Below, in pieces: positions 1-9,303 of a stretch of DNA of 11,369 bases. The notes beneath the pieces were generated by a model. It was not told where the DNA came from and searched no databases. It saw only the letters and a list, made by a program, of their open reading frames with translations. This DNA is from Solirubrobacterales bacterium (lineage in GTDB: Bacteria > Actinomycetota > Thermoleophilia > Solirubrobacterales > Solirubrobacteraceae), in assembly GCA_025964065.1 (NCBI GenBank), contig JAOPZO010000433.1, positions 1 to 11,369 on the forward strand, written 5' to 3'. The translations under genes and the position numbers were made by a program. How positions within the stretch are numbered: position 1 is the first letter of the stretch; every line of letters begins with the position of its first letter.

Positions 1-912
1 GCCGTCGCGGCCGACGGAGAGCGCCTCGCCCTCGACGGAGCGGCCGACGCCGTCGCGGAGGGCGAGCACGAACGGGTTCCGCCGCGAGACGATCGCGGGC
101 GCGCGGGTGAAGACCTTGAGGATCTCGACGTCGCCGAGCGCGCGGACCTGGGCGAGGATGTCCCCCGGGTCCTGGCCCGGCAGGAAGCGGATGTCGACGT
201 CCATCCAGCAGCGGTCCGGGACCTTGTTGAACGCGTCGCCGCCCTCGATGCGCGAGAGGTTGATCGACGGGCGGTCGAACAGGTCCGAGCTCTCGCGGGA
301 GAACGGGAGCGTCTCGATCCGGCGGTACGTGTCGTGGGCCTTGAGGATGGCGTTGTCCCCCAGCCACGGCGTCGAGCCGTGGGCCGCGGTGCCGGAGACT
401 TCGACGCGGAGCGCCAGGACCCCTTTGGCCTGCACGCCGATGTGGAGGTCGGTGGGCTCCCCCGTGATCGCGAAGTCGGCCTGCAGGCCGCCGGCGACGA
501 TGCGGTCCGTCGAGCGGTCCTCGACGTCCTCGCTCTCCTCGTCGGGAACGCAGACGAGCTTCACGCGGACCCTGCCCTGATCCGCGACGTCCTTCACCGC
601 GCAGAGCATGCAGGCGAGCGCGCCCTTCATGTCGTAGGCGCCGCGACCGATGAGGCGGTCGCCCTCGCGGCGCGGCACGAACTGCGCGTCGAAGGCGGGG
701 ACGACGTCGATGTGGCCGTGGAAGACGACGCACGGGCCCTCCGCGGGCCCGACCTCGGCGATGAGGACGGGGAGGCCGTTGTGCTCCGTGGTGGTCACGG
801 CGATCTCGCGGCTCTCGAGCCAGCCGCCGACGAAGCTCGACGCGGCCCGGATCTGCTCGGGGCGAGAGGTGTCGTAGCTCATCAGCCGCTCCGCGAGGGC
901 GCTCTCGTCCAT
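1..912 (-). CDS. M20-family metallopeptidase (ArgE/DapE type), partial
   Basis: This gene reads leftward from an ATG at 912 and runs off the window edge, leaving 304 codons. The M20 family comprises two-zinc amidohydrolases such as succinyl-diaminopimelate desuccinylase, acetylornithine deacetylase and carboxypeptidases. Visible catalytic features are the HGHIDVVP motif (metal ligand H67, D69), bridging aspartate D94 in GAYDMKG, the E125-E126 pair in PDEES (general base and metal ligand) and E152 in TGEP. H178 in AAHGS marks the inserted dimerisation domain, roughly residues 160-275. The last metal histidine, normally near the C-terminus, lies outside the window; about 70-100 residues are missing judging by family length. 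No Shine-Dalgarno is seen, but a TACCCT hexamer lies 9 nt before the ATG, so a leaderless message is possible. The gene follows atpC in the same direction but lies beyond a terminator hairpin, so it is probably a separate unit. The family call is firm; the substrate cannot be told. Confidence 0.88.
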   Translation of the reverse strand, partial: MDESALAERLMSYDTSRPEQIRAASSFVGGWLESREIAVTTTEHNGLPVLIAEVGPAEGPCVVFHGHIDVVPAFDAQFVPRREGDRLIGRGAYDMKGALACMLCAVKDVADQGRVRVKLVCVPDEESEDVEDRSTDRIVAGGLQADFAITGEPTDLHIGVQAKGVLALRVEVSGTAAHGSTPWLGDNAILKAHDTYRRIETLPFSRESSDLFDRPSINLSRIEGGDAFNKVPDRCWMDVDIRFLPGQDPGDILAQVRALGDVEILKVFTRAPAIVSRRNPFVLALRDGVGRSVEGEALSVGRDG

Positions 913-921
913 TGGCGCGAC

Positions 922-927
922 AGGGTA
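922..927 (-). promoter_or_regulatory. Candidate -10 hexamer for the M20 peptidase gene
   Basis: On the minus strand the hexamer TACCCT fits the TAnnnT pattern of a sigma-70-type -10 box. It ends 9 nt before the ATG at 912. With no purine-rich Shine-Dalgarno in the gap, transcription could begin at or next to the start codon. No convincing -35 was found. The same hexamer sits 7 nt before the P450 start, which gives modest support. This is inference. Confidence 0.3.
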
Positions 928-972
928 GAGGAGGCGGGCGGACGGACGTGCAGGCGCCGGGAGCGCGTGGAC

Positions 973-1046
973 GGGGCGCCATGAGCGGCCGCCTGGCACG
1001 AGGAGCGCCGGCTCCCGCGCGCGCTCCCGGGGGCGCCATGAGCGGC
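973..1046. repeat. 17-bp direct repeat pair, copies 57 bp apart
   Basis: The 17-mer GGGGCGCCATGAGCGGC occurs at 973-989 and again at 1030-1046, with mismatches on both flanks. It lies in the non-coding spacer between atpC and the M20 peptidase gene, 61 and 118 bp upstream of that gene's start. An 11-bp inverted repeat (957-967 with 1020-1030, CCGGGAGCGCG and its complement) encloses the first copy, and a small GGAGC/GCTCC hairpin lies at 1002-1015. The arrangement could be a regulatory element for the peptidase gene or the remains of a local duplication. The function is unknown. Confidence 0.55.
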
Positions 1047-1112
1047 GGTCCTCGTTCCCGGACCTCGTGCGGGCCGGCGCCCGGGCGTGCAGCCGACGCG
1101 GCCCGGGAACGA

Positions 1113-1140
1113 CGGAGGGGCCGGTCGCCCGGCCCCTCCG
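1113..1140 (-). terminator. Terminator hairpin after atpC
   Basis: A perfect 12-bp inverted repeat (CGGAGGGGCCGG at 1113-1124, its complement at 1129-1140) with a 4-nt loop begins 28 nt beyond the atpC stop. On the minus strand the stem is followed by TCGTTCCCGG, with only a weak T run, as is common in high-GC actinobacteria. Its position directly after the last atp gene fits transcription termination of the operon. The hairpin is seen directly; its function is inferred. Confidence 0.75.
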
Positions 1141-1168
1141 ATCCTGCGACCTCGTCCCGCGTCGGCGT

Positions 1169-1594
1169 TCAGTGCGCGGCGGCGTCGCCCTCGCCGGCGA
1201 CCCCGAGGAACGCCTCGGCGCGACGCTTGTCGCGGCGCGCGCGGCGCTCGGCCTCGGAGCCGCTCTCGGCCTCGGCGATGGCGTCGTCCGCGCGGCGGAC
1301 CTTCTCGCGCAGGTCGGCCACGTCGAGGTCCCCCTTCTGGTGGGCCTCCTCGACGAGCAGAAGCACGCCGTCGGCGCTGACCTGCACGTAGCCCTCACCC
1401 TGGGCGAGCGTCACGATGTCCGAGTCCGACTTGTACAGCCGGAGCTCGGTGGGCGTGAGCATCCCGAGCAGCGGCGTGTGGTTCGCCCGGATGCCGATGG
1501 AGCCGACCTCCGTGCGGGTGGACACCATCTCGACCTCGTCGTTGAAGAGCTCACCCTCGGGGGTGAGCACCTCCACCCGGAACTTGGTCGCCAC
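1169..1594 (-). CDS. atpC: ATP synthase F1 subunit epsilon
   Basis: This 141-residue protein is the epsilon subunit of the F1 central stalk, which couples gamma to the c-ring and can inhibit ATP hydrolysis. Residues 1-86 form the expected N-terminal beta-sandwich, with the family motifs TPEGELF, GSIGIRANHTPLL and GEGYVQV. Residues about 92-131 are charged and helix-forming. A DKRRA stretch at 122-126 resembles the DxxRA part of the ATP-binding motif known in Bacillus epsilon. The start is GTG, 3 nt after the atpD stop, with AAGGG about 9 nt upstream, so translation is probably coupled to atpD. It is the last gene of the operon and is followed by the hairpin at 1113-1140. Confidence 0.96.
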   Translation of the reverse strand: MATKFRVEVLTPEGELFNDEVEMVSTRTEVGSIGIRANHTPLLGMLTPTELRLYKSDSDIVTLAQGEGYVQVSADGVLLLVEEAHQKGDLDVADLREKVRRADDAIAEAESGSEAERRARRDKRRAEAFLGVAGEGDAAAH

Positions 1595-1597
1595 GCC

Positions 1598-3028
<1,431 letters not shown>

Positions 3029-3035
3029 AAGGGGG

Positions 3036-3042
3036 TTCCTCT
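3036..3042 (-). promoter_or_regulatory. Ribosome binding site of atpD
   Basis: AGAGGAA on the minus strand ends 7 nt before the atpD ATG. It lies in the 38-bp gap after atpG and supports independent loading of ribosomes on atpD. Confidence 0.65.
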
Positions 3043-3066
3043 GGGGTTGAAGCGAAAGGGGGCGGG

Positions 3067-3977
3067 TTAGACCAGCGACTCGGCGCCGGCCACGACTTCG
3101 ACGATCTCGGAGGTGATCTCGGCCTGGCGGGCGCGGTTCATCTCCAGCGTGAGGTCCTCGATGACCTCACCGGCGTTCTCCGACGCGTTCCGCATCGCGG
3201 TCATGCGGGCGCCGTGCTCGGACGCGGTGGACTCGAGCAGCGCACGGTAGATCGAGATCTCGACGTAGTCGGGCACCAGGCGCTGCAGGATGTCGGCCGG
3301 GTCGGGCTCGTACTCCACGAGCGCGTGGTGGCCGTGGTCGGGCTGGTCCTGGGAGTTGCCGTCCTCGTCGCCCTCGCCGCCCTCGAGCAGGGTGGCCTGT
3401 TGCAGCGGGAGCAGGGTCTCGTTGCGGACGACCTGCGAGAGCGCCGACACGTAGCCGTTGTAGAAGATCTCGACCTTGTCGACGTCGCGGTCGACGTACG
3501 CGGTCATGAGGTCCTCCGCGATCTCCCGGGCGTTCGCGTACGCGGGACGGTCCGAGAAGCCGGTGTAGTCGCCCTGCGGCTCGCGGCCGCGGAAGCGCAG
3601 CGACGAGACGCCGCGCCGCCCCGAGGCGAAGAAGACGACCTTGCGGCCCGCCGCCTCGTGCTCGGCCGCGGCACGGATGCCCGCGCGGAGGATCTGCGAG
3701 TTGAACGCGCCGGCCAGGCCGCGGTCACCCGTGACGAGCAGGATGCCGACGGCCTTGACCTCGTCGCGCTCGGCGAGGATGGGCTGGGAGCCGACCTCGC
3801 CGCCCGCCGCCGCGGCGGCCTGCCGCGTCATGCGGCGGATCGCCCCGGCGTAGGGCCGCAGGCTGGAGATGCGCTGCTCGGCACGGCGCAGGCGCGCCGC
3901 GGCGACCATCTCCATGGCCCGCGTGATCTTCTGGATGTTCTTGACCGAGGCGATCCGGTTCTGGACGTCCTTCTGGC

Positions 3978-3981
<4 letters not shown>
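3067..3981 (-). CDS. atpG: ATP synthase F1 subunit gamma
   Basis: This is the rotary gamma shaft of F1, 304 residues from a GTG at 3981. The N-terminal helix starts SQKDVQNRIASVKNIQKIT and carries the conserved ITRAMEMVAAARLRRA segment (19-34). The Rossmann-like body contains LLVTGDRGLAGAFN (81-94). The C-terminal helix ends with the family signature ITSEIVEVVAGAE (289-301), which runs up inside the alpha3-beta3 head. The start overlaps the atpA stop as GTGA, so translation is coupled; no Shine-Dalgarno is visible. Residues about 198-220 form an acidic, glycine- and histidine-rich insert before VEYEPDP. It is somewhat longer than the matching acidic loop of Escherichia coli gamma and is probably a surface loop. 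The longer frame that continues upstream into atpA lacks any gamma-like sequence, which supports this start. Confidence 0.95.
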
Positions 3982-5624
<1,643 letters not shown>

Positions 5625-5651
5625 GGTGGGTGGGACTCCCGTGAAACTGGT

Positions 5652-6182
5652 TTAAGCCCGGGAGACCTGCTTGCGCAGGTTCTCCAGACGGGTGCGGATG
5701 GAGGCGTCGAGGATCGAGTTGCCGACGCGCAGGACGATGCCGCCGAGGACGTCGGGATCGACGGAGGACTCGAGGTCCACCTTGCGGCCGGTCTGCTCGC
5801 CGATCTCGCGGCCGATGCGCTCGATGGTGGCCGCGTCGAGCTCGACGGCCGAGGTGATCTGGACGGGCAGGAGCTTGTTCTCCTCCCCCCAGAGCCGGTC
5901 GTACTCCCGCTTGAGGCGGAAGACGGCGGGCATCCGGTGCTTCTCGACGAGCAGCTCCAGGAAGTTCTGCACGACGGGATCGGCCCCGTCGAGCATGCCG
6001 GTGAGGCCGTCCTTCTTCTCCTGGGTGGAGAAGTAGGGCGAGAAGAAGAAGACGGTCAGCTCGCGGTTGCCCTCGAGGGCCTCCGCGAACTGGCCGAGCT
6101 GCTCCTTGACCACGTCGATCTTGCCGCCGTCCTGGGCGACCTCGAAGAGCGAGCGGGCGTAGACGCGGGCGATCTCCTCCAT
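5652..6182 (-). CDS. atpH: ATP synthase F1 subunit delta (OSCP)
   Basis: This is the delta subunit, 176 residues, a normal length. It joins the top of the alpha3-beta3 head to the b stalk. The N-terminal six-helix domain begins IARVYARSLFEVAQ, and the C-terminal part carries the family signature VDPDVLGGIVLRVGNSILD (141-159) followed by SIRTRLENLRKQV. The aromatic FFFSPYFS (45-52) is the usual FF-SP segment. The ATG at 6182 lies 3 nt after the atpF stop (TAG CGC ATG), so coupling is likely. Delta is a stand-alone protein here, unlike the b-delta fusion of mycobacteria. Confidence 0.96.
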   Translation of the reverse strand: MEEIARVYARSLFEVAQDGGKIDVVKEQLGQFAEALEGNRELTVFFFSPYFSTQEKKDGLTGMLDGADPVVQNFLELLVEKHRMPAVFRLKREYDRLWGEENKLLPVQITSAVELDAATIERIGREIGEQTGRKVDLESSVDPDVLGGIVLRVGNSILDASIRTRLENLRKQVSRA

Positions 6183-6185
6183 GCG

Positions 6186-6776
6186 CTAGCGACGCTCCCC
6201 GCTCAGCGCGGTGAAGTCCAGCTCGCCGAGCGCCTCGTCGACGAGGCGCTTCTGGTCCTCGGCGGTCAGCGTCTTGCGGGTGACCTTCTCCGTGGCGGCG
6301 ACGGTGAGGTCGGCCACCTCGTTGCGGATCTCGCCGATGGCGCGGCGGGTCTCCGCCTCGATGTCCTTGCGCGCCTGCGCCATGAGCTCCTCGCGCTTGA
6401 CGCGCGCGGCTTCCACGGATTCGCGCTCGGTCGAGGCGCCGGCCGCGCGGGCGCGGGTGACGATCTCCTCGGCCTGGACGCGGGCCTCCTTGAGGCGCTC
6501 CCGGTACTCCGCGAGCAGCTCGTCGGCCTCGGCCTTCGTGCGGTTCGCGGTGTCGATGGAGTCCTCGATCGCGTGCTGGCGCTTGTCGAGCGCCTCCGTG
6601 ATCTTGGGGAACGCGTACTTGCGGAGCACGTACAGCGCGACGAAGAACGAGAGCAGCGTCCACAGCATGAGCCCGACATCGGGGCTCACGAGGAACGTGG
6701 AGCTCTCCTCCTCACCACCGCCGCCCTCGACGAAGCCGAGGACGAAGGTGGCGGCGTTCGTGACGACGGCCGCCAT
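6186..6776 (-). CDS. atpF: ATP synthase Fo subunit b
   Basis: This is the peripheral stalk subunit b, 196 residues. A single membrane helix covers about residues 34-52 (VGLMLWTLLSFFVALYVLR). It is followed by the typical KYAFPKITEALDKRQHAIEDS and a long charged coiled coil to about residue 165. About 28 residues precede the helix, including a GGGGEEESS stretch, which is long for subunit b. The start is taken as the ATG at 6776, 2 nt after the atpE stop. The reading frame stays open further upstream into atpE, but that part does not look like b. No good Shine-Dalgarno is visible, so coupling to atpE is presumed. Confidence 0.94.
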   Translation of the reverse strand: MAAVVTNAATFVLGFVEGGGGEEESSTFLVSPDVGLMLWTLLSFFVALYVLRKYAFPKITEALDKRQHAIEDSIDTANRTKAEADELLAEYRERLKEARVQAEEIVTRARAAGASTERESVEAARVKREELMAQARKDIEAETRRAIGEIRNEVADLTVAATEKVTRKTLTAEDQKRLVDEALGELDFTALSGERR

Positions 6777-6778
6777 CT

Positions 6779-7057
6779 CTAGAGGAAGAAGGCGATGAGA
6801 CCGAAGATGAACGCGTAGAACACGATCGCCTCGGTGAGCGCGAAGCCCAGCCACTGGATCGACGTGATCTCGTCACGCATCTCGGGCTGGCGGGTCACCG
6901 ACTCGATGACCTTGCCGAAGATGTAGCCGACGCCGACGCCGGGGCCGATGGTGCCGAGACCGGCACCCACGCCCAGGGCGATGGCCTTCATGCCGTCGAG
7001 GCCGTACTGGGCGGGGTCCCCGGCCTGGGCCAGGGTGGTGATGAGGGAGAGATCCAC
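6779..7057 (-). CDS. atpE: ATP synthase Fo subunit c
   Basis: This is the rotor-ring subunit c, 92 residues and a two-helix hairpin. Helix 1 carries the glycine-rich packing motif GVGAGLGTIGPGVGVG (29-44). The polar loop is RQPE (56-59). Helix 2 holds the ion-carrying glutamate E76 in LTEAIVFYA. The Ilyobacter Na+ ligands Gln32, Ser66 and Thr67 correspond to V43, A77 and I78 here, so the ring is predicted to carry protons. The GTG start at 7057 is fixed by AAGGAGA 7 nt upstream, the strongest Shine-Dalgarno in the operon, which fits the many c copies needed. The open frame extends 29 codons further, into the end of atpB, but has no c-like sequence there. The gap after atpB is 61 bp. Confidence 0.97.
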   Translation of the reverse strand: MDLSLITTLAQAGDPAQYGLDGMKAIALGVGAGLGTIGPGVGVGYIFGKVIESVTRQPEMRDEITSIQWLGFALTEAIVFYAFIFGLIAFFL

Positions 7058-7064
7058 GGTTGCG

Positions 7065-7071
7065 TCTCCTT
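7065..7071 (-). promoter_or_regulatory. Strong ribosome binding site of atpE
   Basis: AAGGAGA on the minus strand lies 7 nt before the GTG of atpE. It decides the start against the longer open frame. A strong site before atpE is expected because the ring needs about ten or more c subunits per complex. Confidence 0.8.
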
Positions 7072-7118
7072 GGAAGCGCTGAGTTTCGATTTGGACGGGG
7101 AAGAGGGGTGCTTCGGGC

Positions 7119-8006
7119 CTAGTGGTCCTCGGCGACGGCGCCACCGAGGTAGATGGCCGTGAGCGTCGAGAAGATGAAGGCCTGCAGCGTCGCGACGAGG
7201 CCGACCTCGAAGAGGAAGAAGGCGACGGCGAGCGGGGCGGTGACGAAGCCCAGGATGAGCGAGCCCGCGAAGCCGAGGTTCAGGAGGACGACGAGCCCGC
7301 CGCCCATGAACAGGATGAGCAGGTGGCCCGCCAGGATGTTGGCGAACAGACGCACGCTGAGCGACACGACGCGGACGAAGTCCGAGATGAGCTCGATGAC
7401 GAAGATCGGCGCCTTCGCGGGGCCCTCGACGCCGGCCGGGACGAGGCCCTTGAAGAAGCCGATGACGCCCTTGGCCCGGAAGCCCTCGATGTGGTAGGCG
7501 ACCCACACGACGAGCGTGAGGACCAGCGGCACGGAGAGGTTCGCCGTCGCGGCGTAGAGCGCGAAGCTCGGGATCTCCAGGCCGAAGACGTCGACCTTGT
7601 GCTCCGTGTTCGTCGGCAGCGGCAGGTAGCCGATCATGTTCGAGAACCAGATGAAGAGGAACAGCGCGGCGATGAAGGGGAACCACTTCGCGGCCATGCG
7701 CTTGTCCATGTTGCCGCCGGCGATGTTGTCGCGCATGGCGACGTACGCCGTCTCGACCGCGGTCTGCATGCGGTTGGGCCGCGCCTGCATGCGGTTGGCG
7801 ATGTAGAAGAACGTCCCGATCGTCAGGGCCGTCGCGACGAAGAGGTAGAAGACCGCCTTGTTGATGTCGAACGGCCCCGGCAGCTCGATCCACGGGTCGA
7901 GCTTGAACTCGTTCTGCGGCTTGAACTCCTCGGCCCCGAAGGCGGCGCTCGGCGCCAGCGCGAACAGGACGAGGGGGGTGGCCAGGGCGGCGAGGCGGGT
8001 CAGCAT
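7119..8006 (-). CDS. atpB: ATP synthase Fo subunit a
   Basis: This is the stator subunit a, 295 residues, a multi-pass membrane protein with the proton half-channels. The essential stator arginine is R219 in SLSVRLFAN (215-223). H228 stands where Escherichia coli has E219, and E267 lies within one residue of the E. coli H245 position. Q275 in LQAFIFSTLTAIYL matches Q252. The first 25 residues (MLTRLAALATPLVLFALAPS, then AAFGA) look like a cleavable signal peptide, unusual relative to E. coli a. The ATG at 8006 overlaps the atpI stop as TGATG; a TTG one codon earlier is the alternative. No Shine-Dalgarno is evident, so coupling to atpI is likely. Confidence 0.96.
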   Translation of the reverse strand: MLTRLAALATPLVLFALAPSAAFGAEEFKPQNEFKLDPWIELPGPFDINKAVFYLFVATALTIGTFFYIANRMQARPNRMQTAVETAYVAMRDNIAGGNMDKRMAAKWFPFIAALFLFIWFSNMIGYLPLPTNTEHKVDVFGLEIPSFALYAATANLSVPLVLTLVVWVAYHIEGFRAKGVIGFFKGLVPAGVEGPAKAPIFVIELISDFVRVVSLSVRLFANILAGHLLILFMGGGLVVLLNLGFAGSLILGFVTAPLAVAFFLFEVGLVATLQAFIFSTLTAIYLGGAVAEDH

Positions 8007-8431
8007 CAAGAGGGGACCTGGGTCGTCTGGTTGGTGAAGGGACGGGCGACCATGGCGGTCGAGAAGTAGACGGTGAAGCAGACCACCACGAGCAGGGCGG
8101 CCGCGAGGCCGACGCCGTCCTCCTGGCCCGCGGCGAACCAGCCGCCGAAGATGGCGAGGGCGGTGAGCCAGCCCCGGCCGATCATGGAGCCCGCGGTGAG
8201 GCCCGCGACCTTGCGCATGTCGGCGATGGAATCGGAGAGCTCGCGGTCGCGGTTGCCGACGGAGTGCGAGGCGATCTCGAGCGCGCGGCGCTCCGCGACC
8301 TCCTTGATCGCCTTCTGCAGCACGTAGGCGACGGCGCCGACGAGGTAGCCCGCCATCGGGAACCCGGCCACCAGGAACACGGGCAGCGCGAGGAGGAGGA
8401 CCACGAGGTCGGCGTGCTTGACGGCGGACAT
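8006..8431 (-). CDS. atpI: AtpI-like membrane protein
   Basis: This is a 141-residue membrane protein encoded first in the atp operon. Four hydrophobic segments are visible at about 8-22, 24-38, 85-101 and 107-126, with a charged stretch between the two hairpins (KEVAERRALEIASHS, DMRKV). Size, helix count and position before atpB match AtpI, which is known to help c-ring assembly and may aid Mg2+ supply. Primary sequence alone gives no diagnostic motif, so the call depends largely on position. The stop overlaps the atpB start (TGATG). No clear Shine-Dalgarno precedes the ATG at 8431. An unnamed actinobacterial membrane protein of the same role is the alternative. Confidence 0.75.
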   Translation of the reverse strand: MSAVKHADLVVLLLALPVFLVAGFPMAGYLVGAVAYVLQKAIKEVAERRALEIASHSVGNRDRELSDSIADMRKVAGLTAGSMIGRGWLTALAIFGGWFAAGQEDGVGLAAALLVVVCFTVYFSTAMVARPFTNQTTQVPS

Positions 8432-8770
8432 CAGGGGCGCCGGCTCAGTCGCCGACGCGGCGACGGGCGGCGCGATCGCAGGGGCGGACGTGGCCGAGGG
8501 CGCTCAGCAGCACCCGTTCGCGACGCGGGGCGGTGGCCCGACGGAACCGGCGCGAGCACGCACGACGCCCCTTGGCGGGGAGGTCTCGGTGGTCGTGGGG
8601 ATCGCGTTGCGGCATGGACGGGCGGCGCAGCCTACCGGGGGTCGGCAGGACTTGGACGTGACGTGCCGAAGGCCGCTGCGCCCGGTGCGGGGAGCGGGGC
8701 TTCGACGGCACGGCCAGCATAGCGGTCGACACCGAGTTTGTGCGGACTTCGTGACACTTGGTGGCAGGCG
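8432..8770 (-). promoter_or_regulatory. Non-coding leader of the atp operon with candidate promoters
   Basis: This 339-bp gap separates the metallophosphoesterase stop from atpI. I see no convincing gene in it. The stretch around 8725-8762 is the least GC-rich part. On the minus strand TATGCT (8716-8721) is a good -10 hexamer, with CGCACA (8739-8744) at 17-bp spacing as a weak -35. A second candidate, TAGGCT (8629-8634), resembles actinobacterial housekeeping -10 boxes but lacks a -35. These would give atp leaders of roughly 190-280 nt. No intrinsic terminator follows the metallophosphoesterase gene, so read-through into atp is possible. Confidence 0.35.
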
Positions 8771-9280
8771 TCACAGACGCACGTGCTCGAACCCCACTTC
8801 GTCTCCCCGCACGTGCGCGAGGCCCATCGTGTGGTGGGGCTGGCGACGGCGGTCGGTCGGAGAGCCCGGGTTGAAGAGCTGGAACGGGTGCCCGGCGACG
8901 ACGGCCGTCTCGTGGAGCGGGATGTGCGAGTGGCCGAACACGACCGCGTCGACGCCGCCGAAGCGGGCCTGCATCCGGGCCATCCGCCCCGCGGCGGGCC
9001 CCGCGTCGTGGACCATTCCGATCCGCACCTCCCCCACCTCGACGACGCGCTGCGCGGGGAGCCGCTCGTGGAGCGCCGGGGGGTCGACGTTCCCCGCGAC
9101 CGCGTGGGTCGGCGGGCCGAGGGCCTCGAGCGCGTCGAGGACCTCGGGGGCCGCGAGGTCCCCCGCGTGCAGGATGAGGTCGGCGCCGCGGCACAGCTCG
9201 ACGCAGCGGGCGGGGAGCTCGCGGCTCCCGCGCGGCAGGTGCGTGTCGGAGATGATCGCGATCGTCGTGGTGGCGCCCAC
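8771..9280 (-). CDS. YfcE-type metallophosphoesterase
   Basis: This 169-residue protein belongs to the calcineurin-like phosphoesterases of the YfcE/MJ0936 group, small cytoplasmic two-metal (usually Mn) phosphodiesterases. The metal ligands are all present: D12 and H14 in SDTH, D41 in HAGD, N64 in AGN, H91 in MVHD, and H117 and H119 in GHSH. The NPGSPTDRR segment near residues 137-145 is also typical. The usual GHGH-like block is reduced to VHDAG around H91. The start is GTG at 9280; the SDTH motif sits 11 residues in, as expected, and no other start fits. There is no Shine-Dalgarno, and TACGGT lies 6 nt before the GTG. It is divergent from the P450 gene. The natural substrate is unknown. 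Confidence 0.9.
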   Translation of the reverse strand: MGATTTIAIISDTHLPRGSRELPARCVELCRGADLILHAGDLAAPEVLDALEALGPPTHAVAGNVDPPALHERLPAQRVVEVGEVRIGMVHDAGPAAGRMARMQARFGGVDAVVFGHSHIPLHETAVVAGHPFQLFNPGSPTDRRRQPHHTMGLAHVRGDEVGFEHVRL

Positions 9281-9303
9281 GGTCGCACCGTACCCTGGCC
9301 CCC
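9281..9303. promoter_or_regulatory. Compact divergent promoter with shared -10 centre
   Basis: Only 23 bp separate the starts of the metallophosphoesterase (minus) and P450 (plus) genes. The gap contains ACCGTACCCT. Read rightward, TACCCT (9291-9296) lies 7 nt before the P450 ATG. Read leftward, TACGGT (9292-9287) lies 6 nt before the metallophosphoesterase GTG. The two -10-like hexamers share the central TA, so transcription both ways would begin at or beside the start codons and give leaderless messages. Neither gene has a Shine-Dalgarno here. No clear -35 is seen on either side. The sequence symmetry is direct; the promoter function is inferred. Confidence 0.5.

Noticed and set aside
8445..8615. 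Small minus-strand open frame of 56 codons just before atpI
   Set aside because: It has a very basic, arginine-rich translation, weaker third-position GC than its neighbours, no Shine-Dalgarno and no recognisable family. It ends 13 bp before atpI, so a leader peptide cannot be fully excluded.
8620..8722. Fragment starting MLAVPSKPRSPHRAQR, loosely like ribosomal protein L32
   Set aside because: It lacks the zinc-binding cysteines and the LPHRVC segment of L32, and the frame merges into the small basic open frame. The resemblance is superficial.
8764..8790. CDACH, a heme c-like CxxCH motif, in another minus-strand frame
   Set aside because: It overlaps the end of the metallophosphoesterase gene in a frame with no start, signal peptide or conserved context.
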